DNA of 64,000 bases from Lomentospora prolificans (taxonomy: Eukaryota > Ascomycota > Sordariomycetes > Microascales > Microascaceae), in the NCBI GenBank assembly GCA_029532625.1, contig JARFXM010000003.1, positions 62,001 through 126,000 of the forward strand, given 5' to 3'. Below the pieces are notes generated by a model. It did no database searches, was not told where the DNA came from, and was given only the letters and a program-made list of their open reading frames with translations. The position numbers were made by a program, and so were the translations under genes. Position 1 is the first letter of the stretch, and each line of letters starts with the position of its first letter. Below, one piece after another: positions 32,876 to 43,130 of this stretch.

Positions 32876-34864
32876 TCACTCCTTCTGCTGGGGTGCTTCA
32901 ACCACTTCCACCTCCTCAACAGATGCCCTCTCTTTCTCGAGATCCGCTAGGCGAGTGGAGCACTTGTAAGCTTCGAACTTTCGGGCAGGGACCTTTGCCA
33001 GGAACTATTTCCCAGTTACATTAGCGCTATTGCAGTAAGGGTTTAAGAATGACCGTGGGAGAAGTCTTACCATCTCGTCGATTTCCTCCAAGGTACGACC
33101 TTTGGTCTCGGGAAGGTAGAAATATACCCAGATAGCAGCGATGGTGGCTGAGGGGAACCAAATGTATCCGTAACGCGGACCCCAGTCGAGAGAATCCGGG
33201 TTGATGAAGTACGGTGCGGTAAAAGTAGTAAGCCAAGCAAAGAAAAAGCCGACCGCGGCAGCCATACCAAAAGTGTAGCTCCTGAGGCGCTGAGAAGGCA
33301 CTTCACCACCGACAACCCAAGCATAAGTAGCAACCATACCCTATTGAAACGACTCGTTAGGCACCATTCGCCAGTACGTTTTCGAGTAATAGGGGCCAGA
33401 CTTACGCAATAGACCATCATATACAAGCTTGTCATAGCAATGAGAACTTCCCCAGTGACCTTTTGGTTCGGCTTCTTATCATATACGATGGCGATGATGA
33501 GTTGCAGTATACCGCAGATAATCATGCCGTTAATTAGCAGGACCCGACGTTTTCCGTACCTGACAACGATGAGACTGTTGGCAATAATCGCGATGAGACC
33601 CATGGCATTGACGATACAGGCCATACCGAACGGGTCGGGAGTGTGGGCCATGGTGAAGAAGTAGGTCTTGAAAGCTATTTACCCTGTTAGAACAATTCCT
33701 TCACTCCATCTCCGGAGTCAATGTCGCGATCTCGGGTCTTACCGATGATGAACATGGAGCCGGTAGCAGCCTGAAGCGTCACAGCGCTAACCGCCACCAT
33801 CGTCCGTCGCCTATCAATCGGGTTCCTAACCATGTCGAGAACGCTTACACCCTTGGAAAGTTCTTTCTCTCTCCGAATGGCCGTCTGAATATCATCAATC
33901 TCGGCGCTGACATCTGCGCCGGCTGGCCGAAGCCATGTCAATGACTTTCGACTGTCCTCGGCGCGATCCCGTAGCATAAGCCAGCGTGGCGACTCGGGGA
34001 TGAAGAAGAGAGAGATGGCCAAAATACAAGGGAAGACGTATATTAATCCCAAAGGAATGAGATAGGCGGATCGGTCAGGGCGCTTGGAAGTTCCGAAATC
34101 AATAACGTTGCCAACCAGGGAGCCCTATCCAAGCGACTCGCAGTTAGTTGGGTTGTTCCGCTGTGGAGGGTGTTTTTCATTTATTTGGTTTTTTCACAAA
34201 AGAAATTAAAAAGAAAAAGTAATAAAGGCTTGACGGGGGAAAACACTACTCACAAAGGAGGTGGAAAATTGAAAGCCGGTAAGGAAGAGACCTCTGTACT
34301 TTGCCGGGCTACATTCCTGGATGTAAAGTTGAGAGAAAGTCATAAAGTATCCGTTTGCCAATCCGATGAGCAGCCTCCCCACATACAAGGCGCCAATGCT
34401 CGAAGTGGCCATCATGATGATGTTGGAGACGAAGCAGAGCACACAGGCTAACCAGAGACATGACTTCCTACCCAACCAGGTCGCTGTCACACCGGCAGTA
34501 CCAGAGCTGAGAAATGCGCCGAGGGTCATCAACGACGTGATCAATTGCTGGCGAGTGGGCGAGATATTCCAGCCGTTGGGCAGATGCGGAGCAGGGTGCC
34601 CAAATACCTACAGGTCACAGTCAGTCATACCCGGTCGATATCCCCACTCTAGCTGTCCCTGGGTATGAGAAGAGCGCCGAAACATACCTCGAGGAATCCA
34701 ACCATGGCTTGGAGACCGCCGATGAGACCGAAATCAAGACCATACTGGAAGGGCGAAAGCAGCATAACACCGCATGCTAGGAAGCAGCGCCAGTTGTCGC
34801 GGATAGTTTCCTTCTCCGCCGCCGTGCTGGCATTGTTCTTCCTCTTGAAAAGTCCCAGCGCCAT
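32876..34864 (-). CDS. MFS sugar transporter (sugar porter family)
   Basis: Plasma-membrane sugar uptake protein, predicted 526 aa. Exons on the minus strand are 34864-34688, 34607-34254, 34124-33743, 33674-33406, 33340-33071 and 33004-32876, all with GT-AG introns and matching phases. Signatures are SPFQYGLDFGLIGGLQAM in helix 1, WLGRKSCLWLACV, GRLLIGLANGYFMTFSQLY, KYRGL, FFIPESPRWLMLRDR, a YGKRR loop, GEVPSQRLRSYTFG and PETKGRTLEEIDEMFLAKVP. The C-terminal tail is charged and acidic (EKERASVEEVEVVEAP). It converges on the transporter at 29122-31052 but belongs to a different subgroup, since the helix-1 and helix-4 motifs differ. It resembles fungal alpha-glucoside or maltose permease-type proteins, which is inference. 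Confidence 0.9.
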
Positions 34865-36562
34865 CTTCCTCAGAAGGTCGGTTAGTCCTCTCCTATGTTA
34901 GCTTGGAAAAACAAAACGTCTGCACACAACTATGGCCTTGTCGAACTGAACGCAGAGGCTCTCGTCACACCCGCACAAATCAAACTCGGATTTGAGGGCG
35001 TAGTTATTTGGAACGCAGTGAGCCGCAGACCCTGGATGCAGATATCGAGGTGTAGAGCTCATCGCGCCGGGGGAGCAGATGCTGGGAGCTTTGTATACCA
35101 CCAAAGGGAGGCGGACAGATCGCCGGACATGCTTGGCCATTGTTTTTTTCTTTGCCTGCATATGGCTGCATCTGGTTGAGGTCGGTAAACCTGTCGAGAT
35201 TAACCAAAGAGGAAGACGGGATATATCGGGGGTATACGTGAGGCGCCGATCCCCTTACAATTAATCCACGTACATCCAACCCCTGCAAGGGAGAAGGTAA
35301 TCGAAGTCACCTCGTTAGAAAAACAGCGTATCAAGACCCTATGCATATAGATTACCACGGGCCAATAACACGCTTCTACAAACGCTTCGCATGGCCGGGC
35401 AATATCCATGTGGTCAATGGTTGGATGCCACCCCGGCCCGTGTTTGGCTAAGATACCCGTGCGGAGAAATGGGGCGGGGTATCGGGAATCCGGGACGTGT
35501 GTGGAGCTGGCAGTGAGTTGGAAGGTGGGAAATGCTAAGCTTGATTGATCGGTAGATCTTTAGCGCTCGGGAAATTTCTAGAGGGAATGCCAGTTTGTTC
35601 TCCACTCGCATCTATCTGGATCCTCGAAGCTTGGCCTCGGTATTGAAGACTATTAGTCGATCGCAGGCAAATGCACGGCTCATTGCTACAGGAGAATTGA
35701 ACGACCGTGGAGTTAGAACCGATCTAACCCTATAGCTGTAGGCGCAGATGACAACGCGTTGTCTCAGTACCAGTCGGCAAATATTCTTGTGATGGTCGGT
35801 AAGGAAAAGGTTGTATGACACCTACTTGGGTCTCTAAGCATATGTCTTTGTCTTTGTAATGACCGTTCTGATATACAGGCTAAACCACGATTGACTTTTG
35901 GCCCTCTGGACAAACATGGAGACATTGCTCCGTGTAAACACTCTCTCCAGCCGCATCCGCGCTCATATAATATATATATTAGCGACCTCAGGGGAGAGCC
36001 CTCGCCGTTGGTCTGGTCGTAACATCTTGGGAGAAGTGAATAGCGTGGATCGACCTGGATATCCTCGAGAATGCTTCCATTTTGGAGGAAGGGCAATCGC
36101 GCGTAGACTCGATTGCCAGTCGTTGGCTAGCTTATAACGTAGGCTACGAACCGATGGTACCGCTTGGACGAGTACTACCGATACGTCGCTCGGAAGGAAG
36201 CTCGCACCCACCGGCCAGGTATTCGGAACCGTGCGTGTACGCGTTGCAAGTACTCTAGAGATAATATTTTCAACTTCTCTATAAGAAATAATGTGTTTGT
36301 GTGTTTAACCCAGTTATCAAGGGAAGCCTCGTATCTATCATTCTCAATCATGTGCTTGTCTCACGACAGGTCTCAACCTCGAAAAGCTAACGACGTCGCT
36401 CATGCGCGCCCGCTGAAGTACAAATGAAAAGCATGACACATCCATGTATATACAAAACAAAAGAACCAAAGAAGACTAGATCTGGATAAGTGTATTTCCG
36501 TGACGCCAACCCATTATAAGCAGCCGAGGGAAACAATACAAATAAGAAACAGACAGCCAGCG
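34865..36562. other. Intergenic region, no gene seen
   Basis: 1.7 kb between two minus-strand genes. Frames here are short, overlap on both strands and carry no motif. Part is the promoter of the transporter. Confidence 0.55.
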
Positions 36563-38848
36563 CTACCCAGACCATCCGCCCTTGCCAGCCAATCTATCAC
36601 CTCCGACGACGGGCATGTTGTCGAGAACTCCGCTCACAAACTTGAGGTGGTCATTCATGCTCTCGATCAGGCGGCGGAACTCGTCCTTGAGTTCATCCTT
36701 GGCATCGAAGCCTTCCATTACGGCGACAGCGGGCGGGAGCGGTAACATGGGAAGGTCTAGTATAGGCTGTACAGGTAATGGCTTCGCAGACGGTGCCATG
36801 GGTTCGGTAGTCCGGCGCGGTAGCTTAGGTTCAACCGGTGGGATGATTTTCTCCTGAACGGGAAACTCGGGGAGAGGCTTTTCCGGTAAGGATCGTGCCA
36901 AATTGGCCGGGGACAGGTAGTCCGCACTGTTCTGCTTAGAGGGCCCATCGAATGATACATATATTGACGGCTCCCTGGTAGTTGATGGGATGAAGATTGA
37001 ATGCCTTTCGAGGTCAAAAGGCGTCTTAGCTGGATCAGAGGAGACAGACATGCTATCCGAATCCGAGGTCGATGGTCGAGGAGGATCATCATCGGTGGCA
37101 AGGCTCTCATCAAGATCAATCAAACTAACCGCTGACACTCGGTTTGCCTGCGCGGCAGCACCCAACAGGCCCTTGTTCTGCCGCGGCGTCGGTTGCCCGC
37201 CCTCGTAGACCTTGGCGATGGAAGCTTCCTCTTCGTCGGATCGAAACCTCGCGCGGTCGAAGCCGGGAGAAACGGGCGACATGACGGGGAAAATCCAATC
37301 TTGAGTCCTCCGGTTGTTTGCGTCTTTCGTTTTGCTTTCGCCGGGGCCCGCCTGTTTGCCTCCGGGCCGGATGGTTTCCAGGTCGTCCAGTTGCGGTGCC
37401 TTTACGTTCCTCTGGAACGACGCGTCAAGGTCGATGAGGGATTCTCGCAGTTTGGATTGTTGGGTATCGTCTCGTAGAGGCAAGTCTGAGGACGACTTTC
37501 GCATCTGTTTCTGGTAAAAGTTCTTGACATTCTCTTCATAGTTTGATATTGTGTTGGGGTCGAATATCTTCTCCAGCGGCGCCTTGACAACTCGCAGGTT
37601 TGGCGGCGGCTTCCTTCGCCGTCGACTTGGCACCTGCGGTGTATTAGTTACTTGGGCCGAAAGGTCCACACTGCTCCCGTATGCATCGTAAACGGCCTGG
37701 GTATCGGAGTCATCAAGAGTCATCGCAGCTATGTCATCCGCAAAGCCGAAATTCCACTCCTCGTTCTCGTAGGTGGTTGGCAACGAATGGTCGCCCAGGG
37801 GACCCTGCGCGCCGCCAGCCGCAAAGAGGGACTGTCTGTTGCCTCCTTGGGACTCCCAGAGCCTGTAAGCGTTGACTAATTTTGAGAGGGAAGCTGTAGG
37901 ATATTCGACTTCGCTGTTTATGATGTATCGATGCCGTTGTACCATTTCTATGGTTGGCCGTTGCTTCGGATCGTCCACCATGCAAAACGCGACAAGGTCT
38001 TTTAACGCTTGGGAATACCGGTCTCCTTCTAGCCTCGGACAGTGTTGCTTGAGGTAGGTCCCAAATTGCGACGGGTCGATAGCGGTGGTCGCGTTCGGCG
38101 GTAGTCCCGTCGCCACTTCGAAAGCCATGGACCCAAAGGCCCAGATATCGACCTCTGTCCCGTACGCAACGCTGATCTCAAAAAGCTCGGGAGCCATCCA
38201 CTGGAGCGTGCCGGTTACTGTACTCCTCTTGTCGAACTTGGTTTCCATGATTCCGGCAACTCCGAAGTCGCACAGCTGTACCTGGCCATCGGCCGTGACG
38301 AGGACATTCGCACACTTTATGTCGCGGTGGATGATGCCGTGCTTGTGCACCCAGTAAATGGCAACGGCTACCTCCCTCAGGATGGGGATGATCCATTTTT
38401 CCGGCAACCCGCCGGTCGGCCGCATCAGGGTGGCGACACTGCCGCCGGCGCAATACTCGGTAACCATCCACATGGTCTGCCCGAAGAGCAGGGCATCCAG
38501 CACGATGTTGACATTCTTTGCGCCGCTGGTCCCCAGCAATTTCAACGTGTTGACCTCCTTCAAAATATCGCTAAACGTGTCGGCCCTCTTGGGATTGAGA
38601 AAGTCGCCCTCTTCAATGCTGATAATCTTGACGGCCACGGCCTGGCCGGATTTGCTGGTCGCCTTGTATACGCGTCCGAATGTGCCCTTTCCGATGAGTT
38701 CAAGCAAAGTGTAGGGCGGAGGATCCTTTCCGGAGCCGAGACACTCATCTTCGACGGATGCCTGGACTTTGCGCGCGTCATTGATGGCCTTTTGTCGGGT
38801 GGTGGTGGAATACTTGAGCGGGCCGGTTTGTAAGTAGGCCGCCATCAT
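36563..38848 (-). CDS. STE20/GCK-family serine/threonine protein kinase
   Basis: Protein kinase of 761 aa in one exon. The kinase domain spans about residues 46-305: glycine loop GKGTFGRV (53-60), ATP-binding Lys74 (VAVK), catalytic HRDIKCAN (174-181, Asp176), DFG (194-196) and the activation segment ending in TGTLQWMAPE. A family-typical insert (GDFLNPKRADTFSDILKEVN) precedes the alpha-C helix. EYCAGGSVATLM and the C-lobe VDIWAFGSM place it in the germinal-centre-kinase branch, whose fungal members act in polarity, septation and morphogenesis signalling. The C-terminal half is Pro/Ser/Asp-rich and probably disordered (KAPLEKIFDPN, several acidic runs). It ends in a conserved-looking block (FDAKDELKDEFRRLIESMNDHL). 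Two adjacent Met codons start the frame. The segment GTLQW replaces the commoner GTPxW before MAPE. A Nak1/Kic1/POD-6- or Ppk11-like role is possible but not assigned. Confidence 0.92.
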   Translation of the reverse strand: MMAAYLQTGPLKYSTTTRQKAINDARKVQASVEDECLGSGKDPPPYTLLELIGKGTFGRVYKATSKSGQAVAVKIISIEEGDFLNPKRADTFSDILKEVNTLKLLGTSGAKNVNIVLDALLFGQTMWMVTEYCAGGSVATLMRPTGGLPEKWIIPILREVAVAIYWVHKHGIIHRDIKCANVLVTADGQVQLCDFGVAGIMETKFDKRSTVTGTLQWMAPELFEISVAYGTEVDIWAFGSMAFEVATGLPPNATTAIDPSQFGTYLKQHCPRLEGDRYSQALKDLVAFCMVDDPKQRPTIEMVQRHRYIINSEVEYPTASLSKLVNAYRLWESQGGNRQSLFAAGGAQGPLGDHSLPTTYENEEWNFGFADDIAAMTLDDSDTQAVYDAYGSSVDLSAQVTNTPQVPSRRRRKPPPNLRVVKAPLEKIFDPNTISNYEENVKNFYQKQMRKSSSDLPLRDDTQQSKLRESLIDLDASFQRNVKAPQLDDLETIRPGGKQAGPGESKTKDANNRRTQDWIFPVMSPVSPGFDRARFRSDEEEASIAKVYEGGQPTPRQNKGLLGAAAQANRVSAVSLIDLDESLATDDDPPRPSTSDSDSMSVSSDPAKTPFDLERHSIFIPSTTREPSIYVSFDGPSKQNSADYLSPANLARSLPEKPLPEFPVQEKIIPPVEPKLPRRTTEPMAPSAKPLPVQPILDLPMLPLPPAVAVMEGFDAKDELKDEFRRLIESMNDHLKFVSGVLDNMPVVGGDRLAGKGGWSG

Positions 38849-40253
38849 CTGGCGCTATCTAGACGACATCCACGTAAATACGGCGTCTTTGAAAAGAAAG
38901 CAAATATTAAGCTGTAGAGAAACGTGACCGGGGCTCAAAGCATTGTTCGCGACCCGGGGCCCCCGTATTTTATAAAGTTCCCCAGGGCCAGCGTGGATGA
39001 TCGCCGGGGCGGATGTTACAGAAAGTCGCGATGTACGATCTGCGTGGAACCTGCTCCTCCATGTGGACGGCAGAAAGCGGAAGAAGAAAGATTCACGTGA
39101 CCGAGGAGATTTTTAATACTTTTGATTGAATTTGGGGAGAGGGAACTTGGAGTGACTCGATTCGACGTGAGCTTCTGAAGATGGTTGCAATTAGGCTAAT
39201 TTATTGATCTAATCTGTGGGATTACGGTGGCCACGATGAGAAAACTCGAAGAAACGGCATCTCCGTTTGGTGGAACGGGTTACATAATCGTGCGGGTGAG
39301 CGGGACGATTTGGACGGAGAAATATTATGATACAAGGCATTTCGATATTGTTATTGGCGGCCAAAGATGCCGATGCCGATGTCGATTCATCGAAGACGGA
39401 ACCGTGGATGGGTGGTTAGACACTACTTGGAGATAGGTTGGGGAGCAGAACTGGTCTTGATCAATTGATAGCTAGCTGGCTTCTGATTGGAGGGTGATGT
39501 GGAAGTCGGGGAAATATGGATGCGACATTCATTCCTCGAGCGCGCCACCACAAGAAAGAAAGCACGCGATGAGCATGTTGTCTGAGTGCGAGACGATTCC
39601 AGTGCTCAGTCAACCATTTGTTCATTTCAGCCGTGATGGTTCAATGTATGGCGTACTGAAGCATCAATATCTCCTGCCTGCCAGCCAGCATTGTCGGTGC
39701 CTCCACCCAATGTCAATGTCATTGTGCCAAACCATGCGAAGTAGCATCTTTCATTGGATGTTACATCTTTGCTTAAAGTGCCTGCCACTGTCAAACGCGA
39801 ACTTTCAGCTGGCCACCGCCTGCCATTCCTGGAGTTAGAATCTGTCATACTATACCATCCTATGCCAGCTGGCCCTGACCATGACAAAGCCCACTAGCAG
39901 CATGGCGACAGAAGTCTCCCTTTCTCTCCACTCCCACTCAGATTTCGATCTTCAATGGATGAGGTCAACTGTGGAGCTTTCTTTAGCACCCTCCACTATT
40001 CCACCATGCCTTGAAGCTCGCAATCTCCAAATCGCGTCAGTTTCCCTGCTGGCTCTCTCCCTTGAAAAATTGCAGACCCCGAGCTAAACACCCCCCCGCC
40101 TGCACCAATTCCCCGCACCCTGCGCAACATTAATAACGCCGCAAAACACTTGCATCCATGCGCGCTTTCTGAACCCCTGCCCACCTTACCCGTCAAGCAA
40201 AAGAGACTCTCAGGCCTCCGATTCTAGAAAAAGAGCAAAAAAAGGAAACAATC
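38849..40253. other. Divergent intergenic region, no gene seen
   Basis: Shared upstream DNA of the kinase (minus) and the binding-protein-like gene (plus). TTTATAAA at 38969-38975 lies about 125 bases upstream of the kinase start and could be its core promoter. Other short frames lack support. Confidence 0.55.
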
Positions 40254-41220
40254 ATGTCACAGGGTCCTCTCAAGATCGGCTTCGTGCCTGAACATTTCTC
40301 CACGCCTTTGTATTTCGCAAAGGCTCACTTTGGCCTCGATGCCGAGCTCATCCCCTTTCCCTCGGGAACCGGTCACATGGTCACTGCTATCCGCTCTGGG
40401 GAGATTGATGTGGGTATCGGATTGACGGAGGGATGGATCGCCGGCCTCGGCAAGGAGGACGCTCCTGGAGACGGCGGCTATAGGCTTGTGGGCACTTATG
40501 TGAAGAGCCCTCTATGTGTGTAGTCCTTTCCCCTCGGCGTGCTGGTGATACAGCTACTTACAATCAAGCTCAGGTTGGGCCATCTCGACTGGTTCATCCC
40601 GCCCAGACATCACGTCGGTTGAATCTCTCCAGGGCAAGAAAATTGGTGTCTCCAGGATAGGCTCGGGTAGTTACGTCATGGGTTACGTCCTCGCCGACCA
40701 GCAGGGCTGGCTCACCCCTTCCAACCCCGAACCCTGGGCTGACACCGTCGTTCTCAACACCTTCCTGAACCTCCGTAACGCCGTCAATTCTGGCGACGCC
40801 GATTTCTTCATGTGGGAGCACTTTACGTCCAAGAGGTACTACGATTCCGGCGAGATTCGCCGGGTCGGCGAAATCTACACTCCCTGGAGCAGCTGGAAGA
40901 TTGTCGCCTCAACTAAACTCGTCGGCGATGGTGGGTCCACCTTTGACGGTAGGATCACGGACTTATTTGAGAAGTTGGACAAGGGTATCGCGCATTTTAG
41001 GGAGAACCAGGAGGAGGCTGTCAAGTACATTAGCACGAACCTGGACTACTCTGAGGAAGACGCTAGGGAGTGGCTGAAGACAGTCACGTTTGTAGAGAAG
41101 ACTGAGGGCGTTGAACCCAAAGTGGTGGAGGACTGCGTTGCTATCTTGCAGAAGGCTGGCGTGCTCAAGGAGGGCAAGGGACGGCAACCGGCTTCCATGG
41201 TCGTTACCCACACACCTTGA
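40254..41220 (+). CDS. Periplasmic-binding-protein-like protein (PBP2, Ca3427/THI5-like)
   Basis: Predicted 302-aa soluble, cytosolic protein with the type 2 periplasmic-binding-protein fold. Exons are 40254-40515 and 40574-41220, joined in phase 1 (T|GT gives the Cys of SPLC before WAIS). The N-terminus LKIGFVPEHFSTPLYFAKAH and SGEIDVGIGLTEGWIAGL follow the substrate-binding pattern of NMT1/THI5 and SsuA-like proteins. SLQGKKIGVSRIGSGSYVMGYVLA and SGDADFFMWEHFTSKRYYDSGE form the second lobe. No signal peptide is present, so it is not an exported receptor. Fungal proteins of this type (the Candida albicans Ca3427 group) have no settled function; a pyrimidine- or thiamin-related ligand is only a guess. 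The histidine-cysteine features that THI5 needs as a suicide enzyme are not evident, so HMP-P synthase activity is unlikely. Confidence 0.8.
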
Positions 41221-42083
41221 AGTCCAATGTCAGGAAGTGCGCCACAAGCTTCACCTTGAAGAAGAAAAAAAGAAGGAAAAAGGAAAAGAAAATAAAGCAG
41301 TTGCAGTTCTGTCCCTACTTCATACGAATAAGCGGTACAGCCTCTTTCCTTCAATTTTCGCGCGTGCGTACAAGGAGAATGAATGCTTGCTTTCATATGT
41401 TATCCTCTGTGGGATCCCCAGTTCGCGTAAATGTAGAAACTCATTTCGGATTTTGAGCCCAGCTGAAACCGACAAGCCCAAAAGTCCTGTGGCATTCCCC
41501 CCCTCCCCCCCCCCCCCAAAAAAAATACTTCGAGAGGCAACGCTCCGGCGCACCACATCAGATGCTGAAACATAGAACGCGAGATGGTAGAGGAAGTCCT
41601 CTGTGAGTTGGGAGAGAATATCATCTGAGATACCATCCCAGGCGAGGCGTGCCTTCGAAATCGTACCCCTTTGATTATTGTAGAAAAGCCTACTAGCGTC
41701 TACCCTCGTCAGCCTTGCTGTCAAGAAGCACAACCGGCTGGTGCAATAGGAGGGAGTCGAACCAGAGGCGAAAAGTTTCCTCGTTGAGTCTTTTCCATGA
41801 CAACACGTGAGTCTTGAAACCTCTCCACCTTAGAAACCAAATGGCGTCCCTGGAGTGGTGAGAGGGTAAAGCACGCTTGATGTGGTCTGTTGTGGGACGG
41901 TAAGAACAAGTTGAACACCGGCTCGGCCAGCTTCAGGGGCTTTGTTGGCGGTGGATGGCCAAGGAGAATATTGCACTATGTCCCGCGGAAAGGAAATATC
42001 CACGGACTTGCATGCTTAAGATCAGAAAGCTGGTGCGAAATACTTTGTCTAGCATTTATATTCGCGTCTAATTTTACCGCCAC
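41221..42083. other. Intergenic region between convergent genes
   Basis: No gene is seen. It holds A-rich DNA after 41260 and a C-run/A-run junction at 41496-41525. Confidence 0.55.
41496..41525. repeat. Poly-C tract joined to poly-A tract
   Basis: C8-T-C14-like run directly followed by A8. Homopolymer purity makes its length unreliable. Confidence 0.85.
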
Positions 42084-42799
42084 TCACAACCAGCGCTTCG
42101 GCTTTCGAATATACGCCGTCATGTACCCCAAGCCATTTCCAAAGAAAAGGGCGCTGTGCATCGGCTGTTGGCAGACAAGCCAGCCCAACCCAAGCAATAT
42201 GGCGCAACCAAAATGAAGGATCGCTCCTCCCAGCGACCCGCGCCACACTAGGATGGCCGCGAAGACGTGCATCATGGAGCAGCCAACAAAGCACACAACC
42301 GTCAGCAGCATGTAGGACTGGAACGCGGTAGGGCCGACTTGTATCAGGAACAACGGAACTCCGATCAGGTCTAGGGCTCTGCGCCGTCTTCAGCGAGGGT
42401 TTGGAGTGGAGCGATGCGCGCCCGATTCTTGCCGTTCATGGGCACGCGAAGGGAATACCTACATATTCTCGATACCTACGATGATCCATCCAGTCTCGGT
42501 GATTAATGGTTTGGCCGTCGCGTGTGCGACGCCGAGGACGATCAAGTCAATTACCGCCCATATCGGTATTAGCAATGCCCACCTACGTAGAGTTAGAGAC
42601 GAAGGCGATTTCGTGGCGAAGAAATGGATGAGAATTTCATACCATTGCAAATATATATCTGTGTCCGGAGCTCGGGTCAAATTAGTTGCGGACCACTTCC
42701 CTCACCAAATTCGCTTCAGTTCCACCCCCACGCGGACTTACAAAAGTTGCCTAGTCGCAGTTCGCGACCGAGCTTCGTGAAGGTGGCGTCGAGATTCAT
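42084..42799 (-). CDS. Small integral membrane protein (about four helices), unknown function
   Basis: Predicted 162 aa. Exons on the minus strand are 42799-42742, 42658-42643, 42582-42463 and 42378-42084. All have GT-AG introns, and phases match only if the 16-nt second exon (encoding YIYLQ with split ends) is included. The start reads MNLDATFTKLGRELRLGNF. Hydrophobic helices follow: ALLIPIWAVIDLIVLGVAHA, a second around IIVGIENIALDLIGVPLFLI, SYMLLTVVCFVGCSMMHVFA and GGAILHFGCAILLGLGWLV. The tail YIRKPKRWL is basic. There is no signal peptide and no family that I recognise. The hydrophobic pattern holds across three introns, which supports the model; the frame would be broken without the micro-exon. 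Confidence 0.65.
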
Positions 42800-43130
42800 T
42801 GCGACTCTGTCTGATTTCGCCTTTCACAGGTCGTAGCTGGGTCGCCTCCATCGAAAATTTGAAAGTGGTTGATAGTTTTACGAATTTTGCATCCCAGTCC
42901 CGTCGGCGGGGAAGCTGAGGTTGGACATGTTTCATATTATTATTCTCTTGGGGGGGGTTTGTGTTGGGCGCTTATTGCACAGCCGCCATTCGCCAGCCCC
43001 GGCCATCAAGGGCAAAACATTGATCCCAGGAACGACGACGACTAGGAGGCTAAGGGATTCCCTTTTGAACTTGGTTCGACTCTCTCACTGACTGTTGTTG
43101 GGTTTCGTTTTCGACTCGCGATCGCCCACC
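42800..43130. other. Short divergent intergenic region
   Basis: Shared upstream DNA of the membrane protein (minus) and the HET pseudogene (plus). A G9 run lies near 42951. No gene seen. Confidence 0.6.

Noticed and set aside
24168..34864. A classical secondary-metabolite cluster
   Set aside because: No PKS, NRPS, terpene cyclase or prenyltransferase is present; only a regulator, P450 and transporters.
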